Source: Phragmites australis
Lineage: Eukaryota > Streptophyta > Magnoliopsida > Poales > Poaceae
NCBI RefSeq assembly: GCF_958298935.1
Contig: NC_084933.1
Location: 26,188,334-26,252,333, forward strand
Length of the DNA: 64,000 nucleotides
Direction: 5' to 3'
Below, one piece after another: positions 45,606 to 57,629 of the stretch. The notes beneath the pieces were generated by a model, which saw only the letters and a program-made list of their open reading frames with translations, had not been told where the DNA came from and ran no database searches. The translations under genes and the position numbers were made by a program. Within the stretch, counting starts at the first letter, position 1. The number at the start of each line of letters is the position of its first letter.

Positions 45606-46309
45606 ATATAACTGCTATAATTTTTTTGGTTTGCCATTGTATTGATCTCTGGTCAGCTTTGCAGAAACCATAGAAGCACAAGGTGATACGTGAAGGTGTT
45701 ACATGACTCAGAAGCATGATGACAAAGATAACCAAAGTGCAAGCGAGATGGAATGGGGGGGGGGGGGAGGAATGGCGACTAAGTTTTTCTAGTTGGCTTC
45801 AACTAGGTTGCAGTTTGCTCCTTGTAGTTGTTGTGGCGTGTTGCCTTTTCATCTTTGGTTCTATCTTTTTCGGTTATGAATTTATTGTTAGAAGACACCT
45901 AATGATGTTGGTTTCACTAATTGAAATCGGTTGATCCCCACATCTAAAAAAAATATCAACCTTTGGTTTTGTCCATTTTGATTGTCGCAAGTATCATTGT
46001 AGTTATTACTCCCTTGATTTTCAAATATGTGATACTTCTTTTTTTAAAAATCTTTCATAAATGCTTCCTACTCCCTTCAGTTTTAAATACATATCATTTT
46101 AGATAACACACGATCTTTAAAACATAGCTTTAACCACTATTTTTTATTATAATATATTTATAAAATATATTGAATTTATGATGGTATGAAAACATTTTTA
46201 AAATAAATCTATAAATATGATTTTAAAGTTTATAAACTAAATATATTGAAAGCTATTGTTAGTCAAATTGTTGACCAAACTTTTTTCAAAACACATGTTC
46301 CAAGGCATG
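45606..46309. other. Intergenic with Stowaway-like fragments
   Basis: CTCCCTTGATTTTCAAATATG (46009) and CTCCCTTCAGTTTTAAATAC (46070) look like two nested Stowaway left ends. There is also a run of 12 Gs at about 45755. No gene is seen. Confidence 0.35.
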
Positions 46310-47772
46310 TGTCAGTGTATCTGGAACCGGGGGTCCCTGAATCCCGAGGCCAGGCCAGCCATCCGTCACATGGCTCCATCCCGCGAGGTCTCTCCTGAAA
46401 AATGAGAAAAGCTTAAGTCCCGGGAGAAGGTGCTCGGGGCCACAGTCAGTGGTCCCCGGGCACCCCAGTTCCCCGATGATCCACAGAGTCTAAGTACCGG
46501 GAAGAAAGTGCTCGGGGAGGTGCCCAGTCACCCCCGAGCACCCTAGTCCCCCAATGATCAGAAGAGCTGAGTTCCGGAAGAGAGTGCTCGGGGCTGTGAG
46601 CGGCGGCCCCCGAGCACTCGGTTCCCCGAGGATCCGTACAAAGAGTGCTCGGGGCTGCGCGTAGCCACCCCCGAGCACTCGGTTCCCCGAAAGTCCATGC
46701 AAGAGTGCTCAGGGAGATGAACAGTACCCCTGAGCACCTGGTACCCCGAAGACAAGGATAGGCATTCTCGGGAGAGAGTGCTCGGGGAGGTGAACAGTAC
46801 CCCAGAGCACTCGGTGCCCCGACGACCCAGAAATGCCCCGAGGGGCCCACTGATGAGGTGTCCACCAGTCAGAGGTCCGAGGCCTCGTTTAATGAGCGTG
46901 CGTGGCCTGACACCTCCAACTGCTCCCGCCGCAGCGTCAGTTCCTGCCATGTTTGGCAGAGAGGCGTGGGGTCATTAATTGCACGGGTCCCGTCCCGCGT
47001 CATCCGGCTTGCCTTGGGATAACGTCGCGAGGATCAAGGCGTTCCGTCTGCCGCCCTGCTGTGGCAGAAGAACAAGACAAGGCGGGCACGCCGGGTTGCT
47101 CTGCGGCTGCCCGGTGGGCCCTCTCCACGGCGCCCGTTGCCAGGACGTTTATGGTGACAGGTGACCGGGCGTGCGGCGTTTTTTTCACCCCCGGTCACTT
47201 CACCCAGAAGAAATGATGACGCCTTTCTCAGTCATGGCGTCTTGAAACTTGTGCCCTCTCCTTCCCGTTCGGGGCATGTCTCGGCCGGCGGGTACTTAAA
47301 ATAGCCGGCAACATAGAAGCAAGGAGAGGACGAACAAGAAAAGAGAAACAGATGGAGCAAGCACAATCTCTCTGGACTCACTCCCGAACAAGACCAAACA
47401 CAACGCCAAGAACGAAGAACCTAGGTGAGAGTAGACACTGTGAGCAAGGTTAAGCACGGTTTCAGCCGAAGAACAAGGAGCCTCAAGCTCTTAGTTAGGC
47501 CACAATTCTTGTAACCAGCAATATCCTTGAGGGGCTTCCTCAGGACAGTTATTGTATCCATACAGGAGTAGGGTATTACGCCCCCGTACGGCCCGAACAT
47601 GTCTAAATTCCGGTGTATTTACTTCTTCTTGCACTAGGCCAACACCCCCACCACCGGCCGTTGCATTCATTCCCATTTATTTCTCCGACGAACTTATTCA
47701 GCATCATCCCCCGACCGAATCTAAAAAAAAGAGTCTCTCGGGATCCCTGCGACAGAAGTTAATCCTCCGACA
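46310..47772. mobile_element. Solo LTR of a Ty3/gypsy-type element
   Basis: The sequence starts TGTCAGTGTATCTGGAACCG and ends CTCCGACA, with a near-perfect 5-bp flanking duplication (GCATG at 46305-46309, GCATA at 47773-47777). It is 1463 bp. It has a TATA-like TACTTAAAATAG near 47294 and a GGGTATTACGCCCCC motif near 47570, as in large grass gypsy LTRs. No internal domain adjoins it, so it is best read as a solo LTR left by LTR-LTR recombination. Confidence 0.65.
46425..46825. repeat. Tandem palindromic repeat inside the solo LTR
   Basis: Six units, at about 46430, 46506, 46582, 46642, 46703 and 46777, each have AGTGCTCGGGG followed within about 15-20 bp by its near-complement CCCCGAGCAC. 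Consecutive units are 60-76 bp apart and end in CGGTTCCCCGA or similar. Confidence 0.75.
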
Positions 47773-47777
47773 GCATA

Positions 47778-49370
47778 AATTCCAAAAATTGCCTCACCAT
47801 CACCATAGTTTTTTTTAGTAACATGTTTTCCCACAATACTCACATCACCATTATGCACCACACACTTGAATGCCCCAAAACGCTAATTCGGGGAAAGAGC
47901 GTAGTCACTGTAGTGGCCAAATAGATTGCCAATTGTTTATAGCAGCCATGACCAATGAGCTATTGAACCAGATCACACTTGCGCATCGTAGCTATGAGAA
48001 GGCACTGTATTGTAGCTATGAGCAGTAAATCCAACAACATAGTGCAATCTACCCGAGCCGGCATTTCACGGCAAATTCATCTTCTTGCACGCAGGCGGTT
48101 GAATCTTTCCTTCATGTTCTATTTCTAGTGAAAAAAAATCTTCAGTAATAGATAATAACTGTTATAAGTGACAATAATACTGATATAATATACTAGGTAC
48201 ATTGTCATAGGTAACAATGGCACTGGCATAAATTCACTAGGTACACCTGTAAGTTCGGGTTCAAGCCTATTAATTATACTCAAGCCGCCGGCTGCCGCTT
48301 GGACCGGCTTAACTATAGGTACAACGACACTGGCGTCACCATCATCAGAAGATCGAACGAAACTGCTATCGGGGTAACATCTTATATTTACTACAATGTA
48401 TATTTACTAATTATAGGTTCTTTTTTTCCTCCACGTTAATCCTAAGAAAATTCTAAATTTTTTTATAAAAAAGTAAAACATTCAACTGTCGAATTAATTG
48501 ATTGGCTAACTGTAACCATAGATCAACAATCAGACGAAACAACATAAAAGATTAAAAAATAAATCATAGAGTTCAACCCTAAGACTACTTCTTGCCTTAC
48601 CTTTCCTTCCTTTTTTATTGTAGATAACATTTGTCCAACAAAGTTATGTTGGCAAACTCCAACTTAGTTACATTAGCAATCAACACACATTTCCAAATCA
48701 ATTATAATCAAACATTACAAAATTAAAATAACAGAACGCAAACATATTACGGATTACCACACAAAAATAATATCAAAGAATTTATAATGTATTTAAAAAT
48801 AGTAATATGAGGTACGGTGACGACATTAATAATAATAATAATTTTAAAAAATCAAGAAACAAATAAAAATCAATTTGCATAACCCATAAAATAAAAATTA
48901 TAAATTAGATCTATTCACAAATAATAAACATGATTTCAATATTATAAACAAAAATTACATTTATATTTTACATTCTAATATTTAAATATAAATAGTTAAT
49001 GTATCTTAGTATACAACTATTATTAACACAAATATCTACAATTCAGCTGTAAGCTAAATTTCTAGCATGTACAGTAGTACGGGTTTGATGCGCAAGTATT
49101 TTCCAACGGGGAGAGCCGGTGAGCTTGTACAATCCAACCTCAGCTTGTGAAGCGAACAGAACGTCACGGCCAACATCGGATCGCACTATATTTGCTCCAT
49201 GCCAAAGGCATATTTTATTCGGCAGAGGCCAAACTGAAGCCATGAACGAGCTAGATCTGCTGGTAAGCGAAGATTCGCAGTCACTTCTCTATAGAAAGAA
49301 AAAACCTAGCGTGGGCCCCCATATGTTTCCAAGCTCTCCCTTCACGGAAGCTGCCACCCCGTCCGATCGC
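47778..49370. other. AT-rich intergenic and distal ACC synthase promoter
   Basis: No coding sequence is recognised. An AATAAT-rich segment lies at 48820-48990. The last 300 bp are less AT-rich and lead into the ACC synthase promoter. Confidence 0.45.
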
Positions 49371-49377
49371 TATAAAA
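49371..49377 (+). promoter_or_regulatory. TATA box of the ACC synthase gene
   Basis: TATAAAA lies 190 bp before the start codon, in a locally GC-rich context. A transcription start near 49403 would give a leader of about 160 nt. Confidence 0.65.
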
Positions 49378-49566
49378 TAGGAGGGCGCGCATCAACGGTT
49401 GGTAACTAGACTCAGCTGGTTCTCCCAGTTGCCTCCAATAGTCTGATCAACTAGCGAACTGCGGCGTGCGAGAAGTGCGTGAGCTCAGCTCTCTGTTTCT
49501 CTGCTCATCCTTAGCGATCGAGCTAGCTAGTTGCCGAGCGTCTGATCCTTGGGAAACCGGGACCAA

Positions 49567-51785
49567 ATGGCTTGCAATGAGGAGCTCCTCTCGAAGATTG
49601 CCGCCGGGGAGGGCCACGGCGAGAACTCGTCCTACTTCGACGGGTGGAAGGCCTACGACATGGACCCGTTCCACCTGCACCACAACCCCGGGGGCGTCAT
49701 CCAGATGGGCCTCGCCGAGAACCAAGTACGTGATCCTGCTGCAATTATGCTTACCTTCGTAGTATTGGGCCATTAAGCATCGTTGTCAGTCGAATGCTCA
49801 TCGATGGGTGCTGCAAACTGATGTCTTCAGCTGTCGCTGGACCTGATCGAGGAATGGAGCATGAACCACCCGGAGGCGTCCATCTGCACAGCGCAGGGCA
49901 CGTCGCAGTTCAAGAGGATCGCCAATTTCCAGGACTACCATGGCCTGCCAGAGTTCAGACAGGTACGCTTCGTTAGGCTAACAACATACTTTAAGAAATA
50001 CACTTAGTTACTCGGCAGCTCTGTAATTGGCTAGAATAAGCACGAACTCAATGACATGGTTTTGGTCGCCTTCCTGGCAGATCACTGCTAACCACAACAT
50101 GGTTCTGACGTTTTGTTGCAGGCGATGGCCAATTTTATGGGGCAGGTGAGGGGAGGGAAGGCCACGTTTGACCCCGACCGTGTCGTGATGAGCGGAGGAG
50201 CCACCGGGGCGCAGGATACGCTCGCCTTCTGCCTCGCGGACCCCGGTGACGCCTACCTCGTGCCCACGCCATACTACCCAGCGTACGTCACGTCATCCAA
50301 ATCAGTTACATTTGCTCACAGCCTCTCATGTCGAAGTCATGCGTAGCCTCGAAAAAATGTCAAACGTAGAAATGCTAATAGGTAGAATGTGCAACTTGTT
50401 TTCTCGCAAGACCATTCGACTGCTGTCAACTAGTAATATGTAGCATTTCCGGTTTTTCTTGTTTGAATAACGTTTTGAAATTGACTTCGGAGAAGCCCCC
50501 AAAGTAGCCAATTTCCGTAATCAAATCAAAATAAGATCTTAGCTGCTGGATTGTCGTCAAGTTGAATCACGCAATCTAGTCATGCAAGGGAACGCATGCA
50601 CGTTGTTCACACACGGTCTGGTCCGCGCGAATTTCCATGCACGTTTACATCCTTGACCTTCCGGTCGACTGTATAGCTAGAGTCGTAAATGCAACGTAAG
50701 CACGCATGCACGTCTAGCTTGTTGTTTCTCCAGTCCTGACGCTGTGCGCCTGTGCGTTCTCGTTGTGTTATCACAGTTTCGACCGTGACTGTTGCTGGAG
50801 ATCAGGAGTCAAGCTGCTGCCGATCGAATGCCACAGCTCCAACGACTTCACGCTTACCAGGGAGGCGCTCGTGTCGGCGTACGACGGCGCGCGGAGCCAG
50901 GGCATCCGCGTCAAGGGCATCCTCATCACCAACCCCTCCAACCCGCTCGGCACGACCATGGACCGCGGCACGCTGGCGATGCTCGCCACGTTCGCCACGG
51001 ACCACTGCGTCCACCTCATCTTCGACGAGATCTACGCGGGCTCGGTGTTCGCGCAGCCGGACTACGTGAGCATCGCGGAGGTCATCGAGCGCGACGTCCC
51101 CAGCTGCAACAGGGACCTGATCCACATCGTGTACAGCCTCTCCAAGGACGTTGGCCTCCCGGGCTTCCGTGTCGGCATCATCTACTCGTACAACGACGCC
51201 GTCGTGGCCTGCGCGCGCAAGATGTCCAGCTTCGGGCTCGTCTCGTCCCAGACGCAGTACTTCCTGGCGAAGATGCTCTCGGACGTGGAGTTCATGGACC
51301 GCTTCCTCAGGGAAAGCGCGCGGCGGCTGGCGGCGCGGCACGAGCGGTTCACCTCGGGCCTCCGCGAGGTCGGCATCGGGTGCCTGCGCGGCAACGCGGG
51401 GCTGTTCTCGTGGATGGACCTGCGGGGCATGCTCCGGGAGAAGACGCCGGAGGCGGAGCTGGAGCTGTGGCGGGTAATCATACACAAGGTGAAGCTGAAC
51501 GTATCGCCGGGCACTTCGTTCCACTGCCGCGAGCCCGGGTGGTTCCGCGTCTGCCACGCCAACATGGACGACGAGACCATGGAGATCGCGCTCGACCGCA
51601 TCCGACGCTTCGTTCACCAGCACCAGCACCAGCACCAGAAGGCCAAGTCCAAGAGCTGGGCCGCCAGGAGCCAGCTCCGCCTCAGCATGCCGCGCCTGGG
51701 AGGCGCCGCGGCGTCGCACCTCGCGCTGTCCAGCCCCATGGCGTTGCTGTCGCCGCAGTCGCCGATGGTTCACGCCGCCAACTAA
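49567..51785 (+). CDS. ACS: 1-aminocyclopropane-1-carboxylate synthase, four exons
   Basis: Exons 49567-49725, 49831-49962, 50122-50282 and 50777-51785 (GT..AG, phases consistent) encode 486 residues. The PLP enzyme converts S-adenosylmethionine to ACC, the committed and usually rate-limiting step of ethylene synthesis, in the cytosol. Visible family landmarks are [25 protein letters not shown] (about 43-53), [30 protein letters not shown] (202-211), [10 protein letters not shown] (233-242) and [14 protein letters not shown], with the PLP lysine K274. Arg in [10 protein letters not shown] is the substrate carboxylate contact. The C-terminal tail is Ser/Pro-rich with a short His-Gln repeat and SQLRLSMP, a possible CDPK-type phosphorylation context that may affect stability. 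No truncation is evident. Confidence 0.96.
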
Positions 51786-53519
51786 TCACGGGCAAGTCAG
51801 CGAAGTTGACAGGGTGTGCCCTACATAGTCATGTGTACGTACGTCCTTTTTTCGATCGCATGGTCGTACAAAGACGTGGTGCAGCAAGTCCATGTGATCG
51901 TTCGTGGAAAGATTTGACACGCATTCAGCATGTAGCTAGCTTGACATTTTACAGAGACGTATCGGCGTCAGGCATATGTAAGTATGACAAATTTGTCCAT
52001 TTTTTCTTGTATTAACCGGATTGATGTGTGAAGCATGGCAGAATAATGATCGGATATGGCAATTAAAGCCTGTCCATCTGTTGTTGTAAACTTGTGGTAA
52101 GGGTTTAGAATCCAATATGTACCACAACATATATAAGTGTGTATAATAATTTTTTAAACACAATATAATGCATTCGTTTACCAATTAATTATCCATCAAG
52201 TTACTCTGTACACTTGAAAAGGCTTTTTTGGGGTACATAAACCCGAATTTTCAAGATTCGCTGCAATAAATTCTACTCAAGAATTCATTTTTCGGGTCGC
52301 TGATGTACGTGAAAAAAGGTAGCGTTCATTGCAAAAAAATAAAGTAAATGGATGTAACATTGAAACCTTACTTATCTCCTTCCTAGCTCCACCTAATAAG
52401 CACCTCTTAGTATTTATGCGCACAACATATGCTTGTTTATGTTAAACACATAGTGCATAGTTGGTGTAGCTAGGATGATCTCATAGCTGATTCTTGAAAA
52501 TAGAAAAAAGCCAGGTCGCTCTCGTGGTTAATCGACATTTCAAAACGACACAAGCAAAATACAGTAGCTATGCCCGATCTTATCTGCAGGTCAATCTTCA
52601 AAGTTTTGAAAGTTCGCACGAGTGCTCCATGGACAAATACTCAGACTTTGGCTTTGACGTATTTTGCGTTTTTGCTCGAACCATCCGTTCAATAATCTGA
52701 CCGAAGATAATGCATGCTTTTTGACACCTCGCATGCATGAGTTCATGTTCACATACTTATTCAAATGGTAAGTGATCATGCTTAGTGGGTCATATTGGAA
52801 AGGGAAAAACATAAGTGGACACCGGATCAAGACACCATGCACATAAATAAGTGAATACGATTTGAATCAAGTGGCAATGAAATCTTAAAGCAGTGTGTGT
52901 GTGGGGGGGGGGGGGGGGCGACTAAACATCGTTGCCACCTTTCCTCCGCGTGTAGCGCGTGCCTCCTCTCTGCCTAATCGTACCTCTACCAACTTTAACC
53001 TCTCTGACCTCTGCCTCCTCTCAGCTGCCTTTCTTCCTCTCCAACGCCCTCATTTGTCACCAGGATTAGTCACCAGCAGCAAAAAGGAAGACCTCGACGG
53101 CAAGGAGTATCTACCATCATGCGATGGGAGGGGGCCTTGACAACAAGAATCTGCCGTGAGGGACCGGCATTTGGAGGCAGGATCGACGGCATGGCATGAC
53201 ATTCACCTGCTGTGAAGGCCGAATATATCTTGCCCAAGCGTCGTTGAGGGTGCTCGGTCTTCTAACCTCGAAGATTAGGCTAAAATCGCATCGACTAGAA
53301 ATCAACTAGAGCATAAGTGGCGCCTAGGAAGAGCGAGTTGGAAAACTTTGCTAAGAAATTATCACTGGATCCAATGAGCTGATAAGATGTGAGCCTCACG
53401 CTCTCTTTTTATTTTTCAGAACTTGCATGGCATGCATTCCATTAAGAGAAATAAAGTGCGACCTTTACATCGACGCCAGCGCATTAGCTACGGAACTTAA
53501 TTCAGGACCATGTTATTTA
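51786..53519. other. 3' flank of the ACC synthase gene and intergenic DNA
   Basis: The 3'UTR is first. A GT/poly(G) tract occurs at about 52892-52918. No coding gene is supported; the frames at 52895-53140 and 53117-53305 lack motifs. Confidence 0.4.
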
Positions 53520-53820
53520 GGGTTTATTTGTTTCAGTTTTGGATTGTGGCTTTCAGTTTTTACAATTCAAAGCTAAAACAAATAGATAACTTTTGGTTAT
53601 AGCTTTTTAAAATTTGTTGGTTGGATTGTGGGAATCTGAGAATTTGATTTTTCTCAGCTTTTGATAGATTGTGAAAGTCCATTTTACTAATCTGTCCATC
53701 AAAGTTTTTTAGAATCTACAATCTAAAAGCTTTTCACAATCCAGCTTTTTACAATCCAGCTTTTCACAATCCAGCTTCTATACATTGCTTTTCAGAATCT
53801 CCAGCTAAAACAAACATGCC
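53520..53820. mobile_element. Tourist-like MITE
   Basis: The left end GGGTTTATTTGTTTCAG and the reverse complement of the right end GGCATGTTTGTTTTAG are inverted repeats, and TTTA flanks both sides (53516-53519 and 53821-53824). The right third has three near-tandem TTTTCACAATCCAGC units. It is related to the termini of 35233-36505. Confidence 0.6.
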
Positions 53821-53849
53821 TTTAGACGTAGCTTTCACTAATTTAGGTG

Positions 53850-54100
53850 TTTTATGGCCCATTTGGTTATAACACATGCTACCTTGCCAAACATTGGCAC
53901 GCTAACGTATTGGTGAAGTATTTCGTCGCCCCTAGATTTGACGAGGTTTTGGTAGGAATTGTGAGTGGATGGCCATCGACCATACTAGCATTGGCAAGCC
54001 AATATTTTGGTAACACACAAATAATATCCAAACAAATTGGGCATGACCAATTTTTGGTAGGGCAAGTTAGGGTAGCCAACCAAAAGTGTTTGAAGTCCAA
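53850..54100. mobile_element. MITE with TTTGGTT termini
   Basis: The left sequence ATTTGGTTATAACACATGCT and the reverse complement of the right end TTTTGGTTGGCTACCCTAAC are inverted and remain similar inwards (ACCTTGCCAAACATTGG / ACTTGCCCTACCAAAAATTGG). The boundaries are approximate. Confidence 0.45.
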
Positions 54101-54397
54101 AATAGACACACGTACAAGAAACAATCCTAATCCCTCAAAAAAAAAAAAATCCTAATCCAAGAAGAGCCGTGCCAAGTTTCTGTTGGACCGTGCAAAACCC
54201 ATCACCTAAACGTGCATCACAACAAAATCAAGAGAGAAAAAGGCCCTTTCCAACTTTTCTCGGCAAGTCCTAAACCCATCTCTACTGGCTGACACGGCGA
54301 TAGCGATAGAGTCCCAGGGGCCGCCCCGCCGGAGTCCGGACACCACACGCTCCCTTCCTGACCCCTCACAAGAATTCGAGAGCACCGACGGAAAGGG
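54101..54397. other. Upstream region of the FAX/TMEM14-like gene
   Basis: The sequence becomes GC-rich from about 54290, consistent with a leader. No TATA box is evident. Confidence 0.4.
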
Positions 54398-56261
54398 ATG
54401 ACCGCCGCCTCCACCCTCCCTCTGCGCCTCCCGGCAACAACCCTCCCTTCATTCCCCAGGCAGCCGCCCTGTCCTCCTGTAGCCCGCCTGCGCCTCCACC
54501 CCCGACGCCGCCCGCTGCTCCGTTGTGCCGCGGTATCGGAGCTCGCGCAGGCCGCCTCCGTCTCTTACGGCGTCCTCCTCCTGGGTGGCGGCGCCTTCGC
54601 ATGTACGCGCCGTCGCGAGCACATTTGCTAGTGTGGTTGCTCTGGTCTGTTGAGTTGATGAGGAATTTATTCTTTGACCACTGAGTCTCTTTACTTTGTG
54701 GTGTTCAGATGCGCGGTCAGGGAGTAAAGGTTCCATCTATGGAGGGTTGGCTGGATCTGCGCTTATGGGCATCGTGAGTGGACCTCGAATATTTTCCACA
54801 TTTCATGCCTGTTTCTTGTTCATTTGTTTCGAAGAACCTACTGTGTATATTAGATATCAGAACTGGAACATTTGATTTGGCTATGACAATTATGCTTAGA
54901 CCAAATTGCAGACAGAATCATGCTTCTGGGTTGGTTGAAAGCTCTGGGGTTTGTATTCATCGGTTGAATTGGAGTGTAGTTGAACTGTCGAGGTCCTCGG
55001 TACAATCTAATTTCTAGGTGCGGCAGAAGACTTCCAAGTCCTCTAGTAGCAGTATATTCGAGGGTAGCAAATTGTCAGAATCGCTCACTTTCGGCTTTTC
55101 CCTCGCGGGAAGTGGTTACTCTCATGACCAGCACAATCTGGTAGCACAGATGGGTTTAGGAAATCTAATGAAATGACAGCTACTACTCAAATGAATATTA
55201 CTAGAAGCATTTTCCTCTTTTGCTTGATCATGCAAGAGGAATAAGTACCCTGTTTTTTTTTTTCTAAGGGGAGATTTTAAAAGAGCCGTGCCAAATCTTA
55301 ATAGTTGGCACTAGGCAGTTTTCCAGACGCCATATCTTTCCTGTGGAACATTAACCAGGATTCCTGTGGAAATGTGTTGCCAAGTTCAAAATTACTTTGT
55401 TGATACAAATCAGGACTCCGATGCTTGTGGAAATTCATAAAAAGTATGGAATCATTACTTTCCACAGAACTACTATTCATCATTCTTATCATAGTGCTGC
55501 GGATGTTGTATAAGATTCATTGGCAATTTTCACCATTTATTCCAGCTCTAAATTTTTACATGCTACAAGCACAACATAAACTTGGTGGTATCTTTCCTGT
55601 TCCAGTTTCATTATTCTGAAATATGGAGACAGTCTGGATAAGATTGAAATAGCAGTAAATTAGGAATGTGATATGTTTGGAAATATGTACTCTTGGCAAA
55701 TCAACGAGCATGTCGATTATTCCTTTTGGTTTTCGTAATTTTTCACCTTCTAAAGCAATTATGTGCAGACATTGGATGCATTGTTCATGTACACCGATTC
55801 TATGTAAGCTATTGGAACTGTTAATTTAGTTTCACAGAGGAGTAGCTCAGAGTTAACTACCCTGTTTTGTGTGAATAAAATAAACTCTCTGCTCAAGTTG
55901 CTCATTTTGCAAATAGATACACAAATGACTTCATGGCTAATTTTATCGGGATCACATGGCTAAAACATTTTTGCAGGCCTATTATCTGATGCAATCAGCT
56001 GAGACAAAGGCAGCAGGCGATGCTGTTGGATTTGGATCTGCCTTTTTATTTGCCTGTGTTTTTGGTATGTTTCACCCACTTATGCTTCAGTCTTCATGAA
56101 ATTCAAATCTGATATTGAGACATCTAATTCTCCTACCCTCCTTATTTTCAGGTATTAGGTTGTACAATAGCCGGAAACTGGTGCCATCTGGTCTTCTTCT
56201 AGTCCTTTCTCTTGGTGCCTTGGGTGTCTTCTATTCTGCTTACTTGCAAGACAAGGTGTAA
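54398..56261 (+). CDS. FAX: FAX/TMEM14-family plastid membrane protein, four exons
   Basis: Exons 54398-54602, 54709-54773, 55977-56064 and 56152-56261 (GT..AG, phases 1, 0, 1) encode 155 residues. An Arg/Pro/Ser-rich N-terminus (about 1-43) looks like a plastid transit peptide. It is followed by a compact four-helix membrane domain of the TMEM14 (UPF0136) type: SYGVLLLGGGAFAYARSGSK, GSIYGGLAGSALMGI, AVGFGSAFLFACVFGIRLYN, and SGLLLVLSLGALGVFYSAYL. Plant plastid members are the FATTY ACID EXPORT proteins; FAX1 exports fatty acids across the inner envelope. This short form is most like the smaller, less studied members, so the substrate is uncertain. The third intron-exon joint keeps the conserved FG-IRLYNSRK. 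Confidence 0.88.
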
Positions 56262-57629
56262 ACCAATTTGGGTTAGTAGTTTAGAATTTTGTACCATATG
56301 AAGCTTCCTTGCTCTTTTAGATGTAGAACTTGGGACCAGCTATCGATGATCTTTCCTTTGCTGCAGTGTAGTCGTAAATCGTGACAAACAGCTTTTAATG
56401 TTGTCTATTAGTTGCCAGCGATAAGTATGCCCAAGCTTTCAGTCACCAGTGTGCTGATTGCAGCTTTGTTCGTGAGCTGAATGTTTGAGAACTTATAAAT
56501 TTTCGGGCTGTCGTTGCCTAGGACGTCGGTGCAAAGTACATAAACGTTTGTTGCCCTGCTATTTCCGCTCACCGCTCAACAGAGTACGAGTACATATATG
56601 TTGTTGACGACGGTGGAGAGTTGGTCACTTGGTCATGATTCATGAATCATGCAACAACTATCTTGTGCGCTCTTTGTAGCACTTGACGCATCATTGATCA
56701 CTAACTTGTACATACAGGACATCATACATGCTAATTGGCTATTTGTTCGACATGATTGGGCAACAGGAAGTTAGAGAGAGGCGTATCGACAGATAGTTGC
56801 TGCCAATCATCGTTCATGTTATCTGCTGCTGGTGTACCTTCTTCTGGCCTTTCCAGTCCACTTGTCTGTCCAGCTTTGCATTTGTTGATGTAGGTGTTGT
56901 GCAGTGGGTTGTACATTAGGGGTGCGTGATCGACGAATCGTTTGGTACTCTGTCAGATCATCAGACCTAACGTTATTGCACAATGGCAGCCAGATTCAAA
57001 GTTGCCCCTGCATCTTGCAAGCTTTCATATATGACTTTAGGTACAGGCCTGCACCATTGGACAATGTGTTACCCATGATCAAGCTGAGCTCAAACCAACC
57101 GGGGAAGCCAGCATTTCATGGGCAGAGGAATCTAGTCGTGCATCAGCTGCGGGAGTGGCAACGAAAGGGAAATCATGGACGAGGTGAGACGAGACGAACA
57201 CAATCCTGCGGCCCAAACGGAGAGGCCCCGCAGTGTCTGTTCGACTGGCCCATACGCCAGTTGGACGAGGTCGTGTCCGTATCAACCCACCTCTCATTTC
57301 GCTGGCTCTTTATTCAATAGTGCGAGTGCAATAGTTTCAGACCTAGTACTTGTGAAGGAAAGTTTAGCCGAGAAATTGATGAAAAACAACTTTGTGCACT
57401 TAGTTATTTGGATAGAGTTTGTTTACCGAGAAATCAAGTTGAAATATGTATTTATTAATTTATAATGAGCGAGCGATAAAATTATTGATTTGGCTTGTCG
57501 AGTTTGAAATTGTTTAAGTTTGGTTTGAGCAATTTGATTATGGATTAACTAGAAGTTACAGACAGATAAATGTATTTGTTTATCTCATGATGTGTAGCTT
57601 ACGGATGCAACTTGACGGTCACTAGTGAG
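56262..57629. other. 3' flank of the FAX-like gene and intergenic DNA
   Basis: The 138-codon plus frame at 56904-57320 is overlapped by a minus frame and matches no family I know, so it is not called. Confidence 0.4.

Noticed and set aside
50792..52015. 407-codon alternative frame over the ACC synthase last exon
   Set aside because: His/Arg/Gly-rich shadow of the GC-rich exon in another frame. The ACS frame is unambiguous.
56904..57320. 138-codon plus frame downstream of the FAX-like gene
   Set aside because: No family resemblance and an overlapping minus frame of similar quality.
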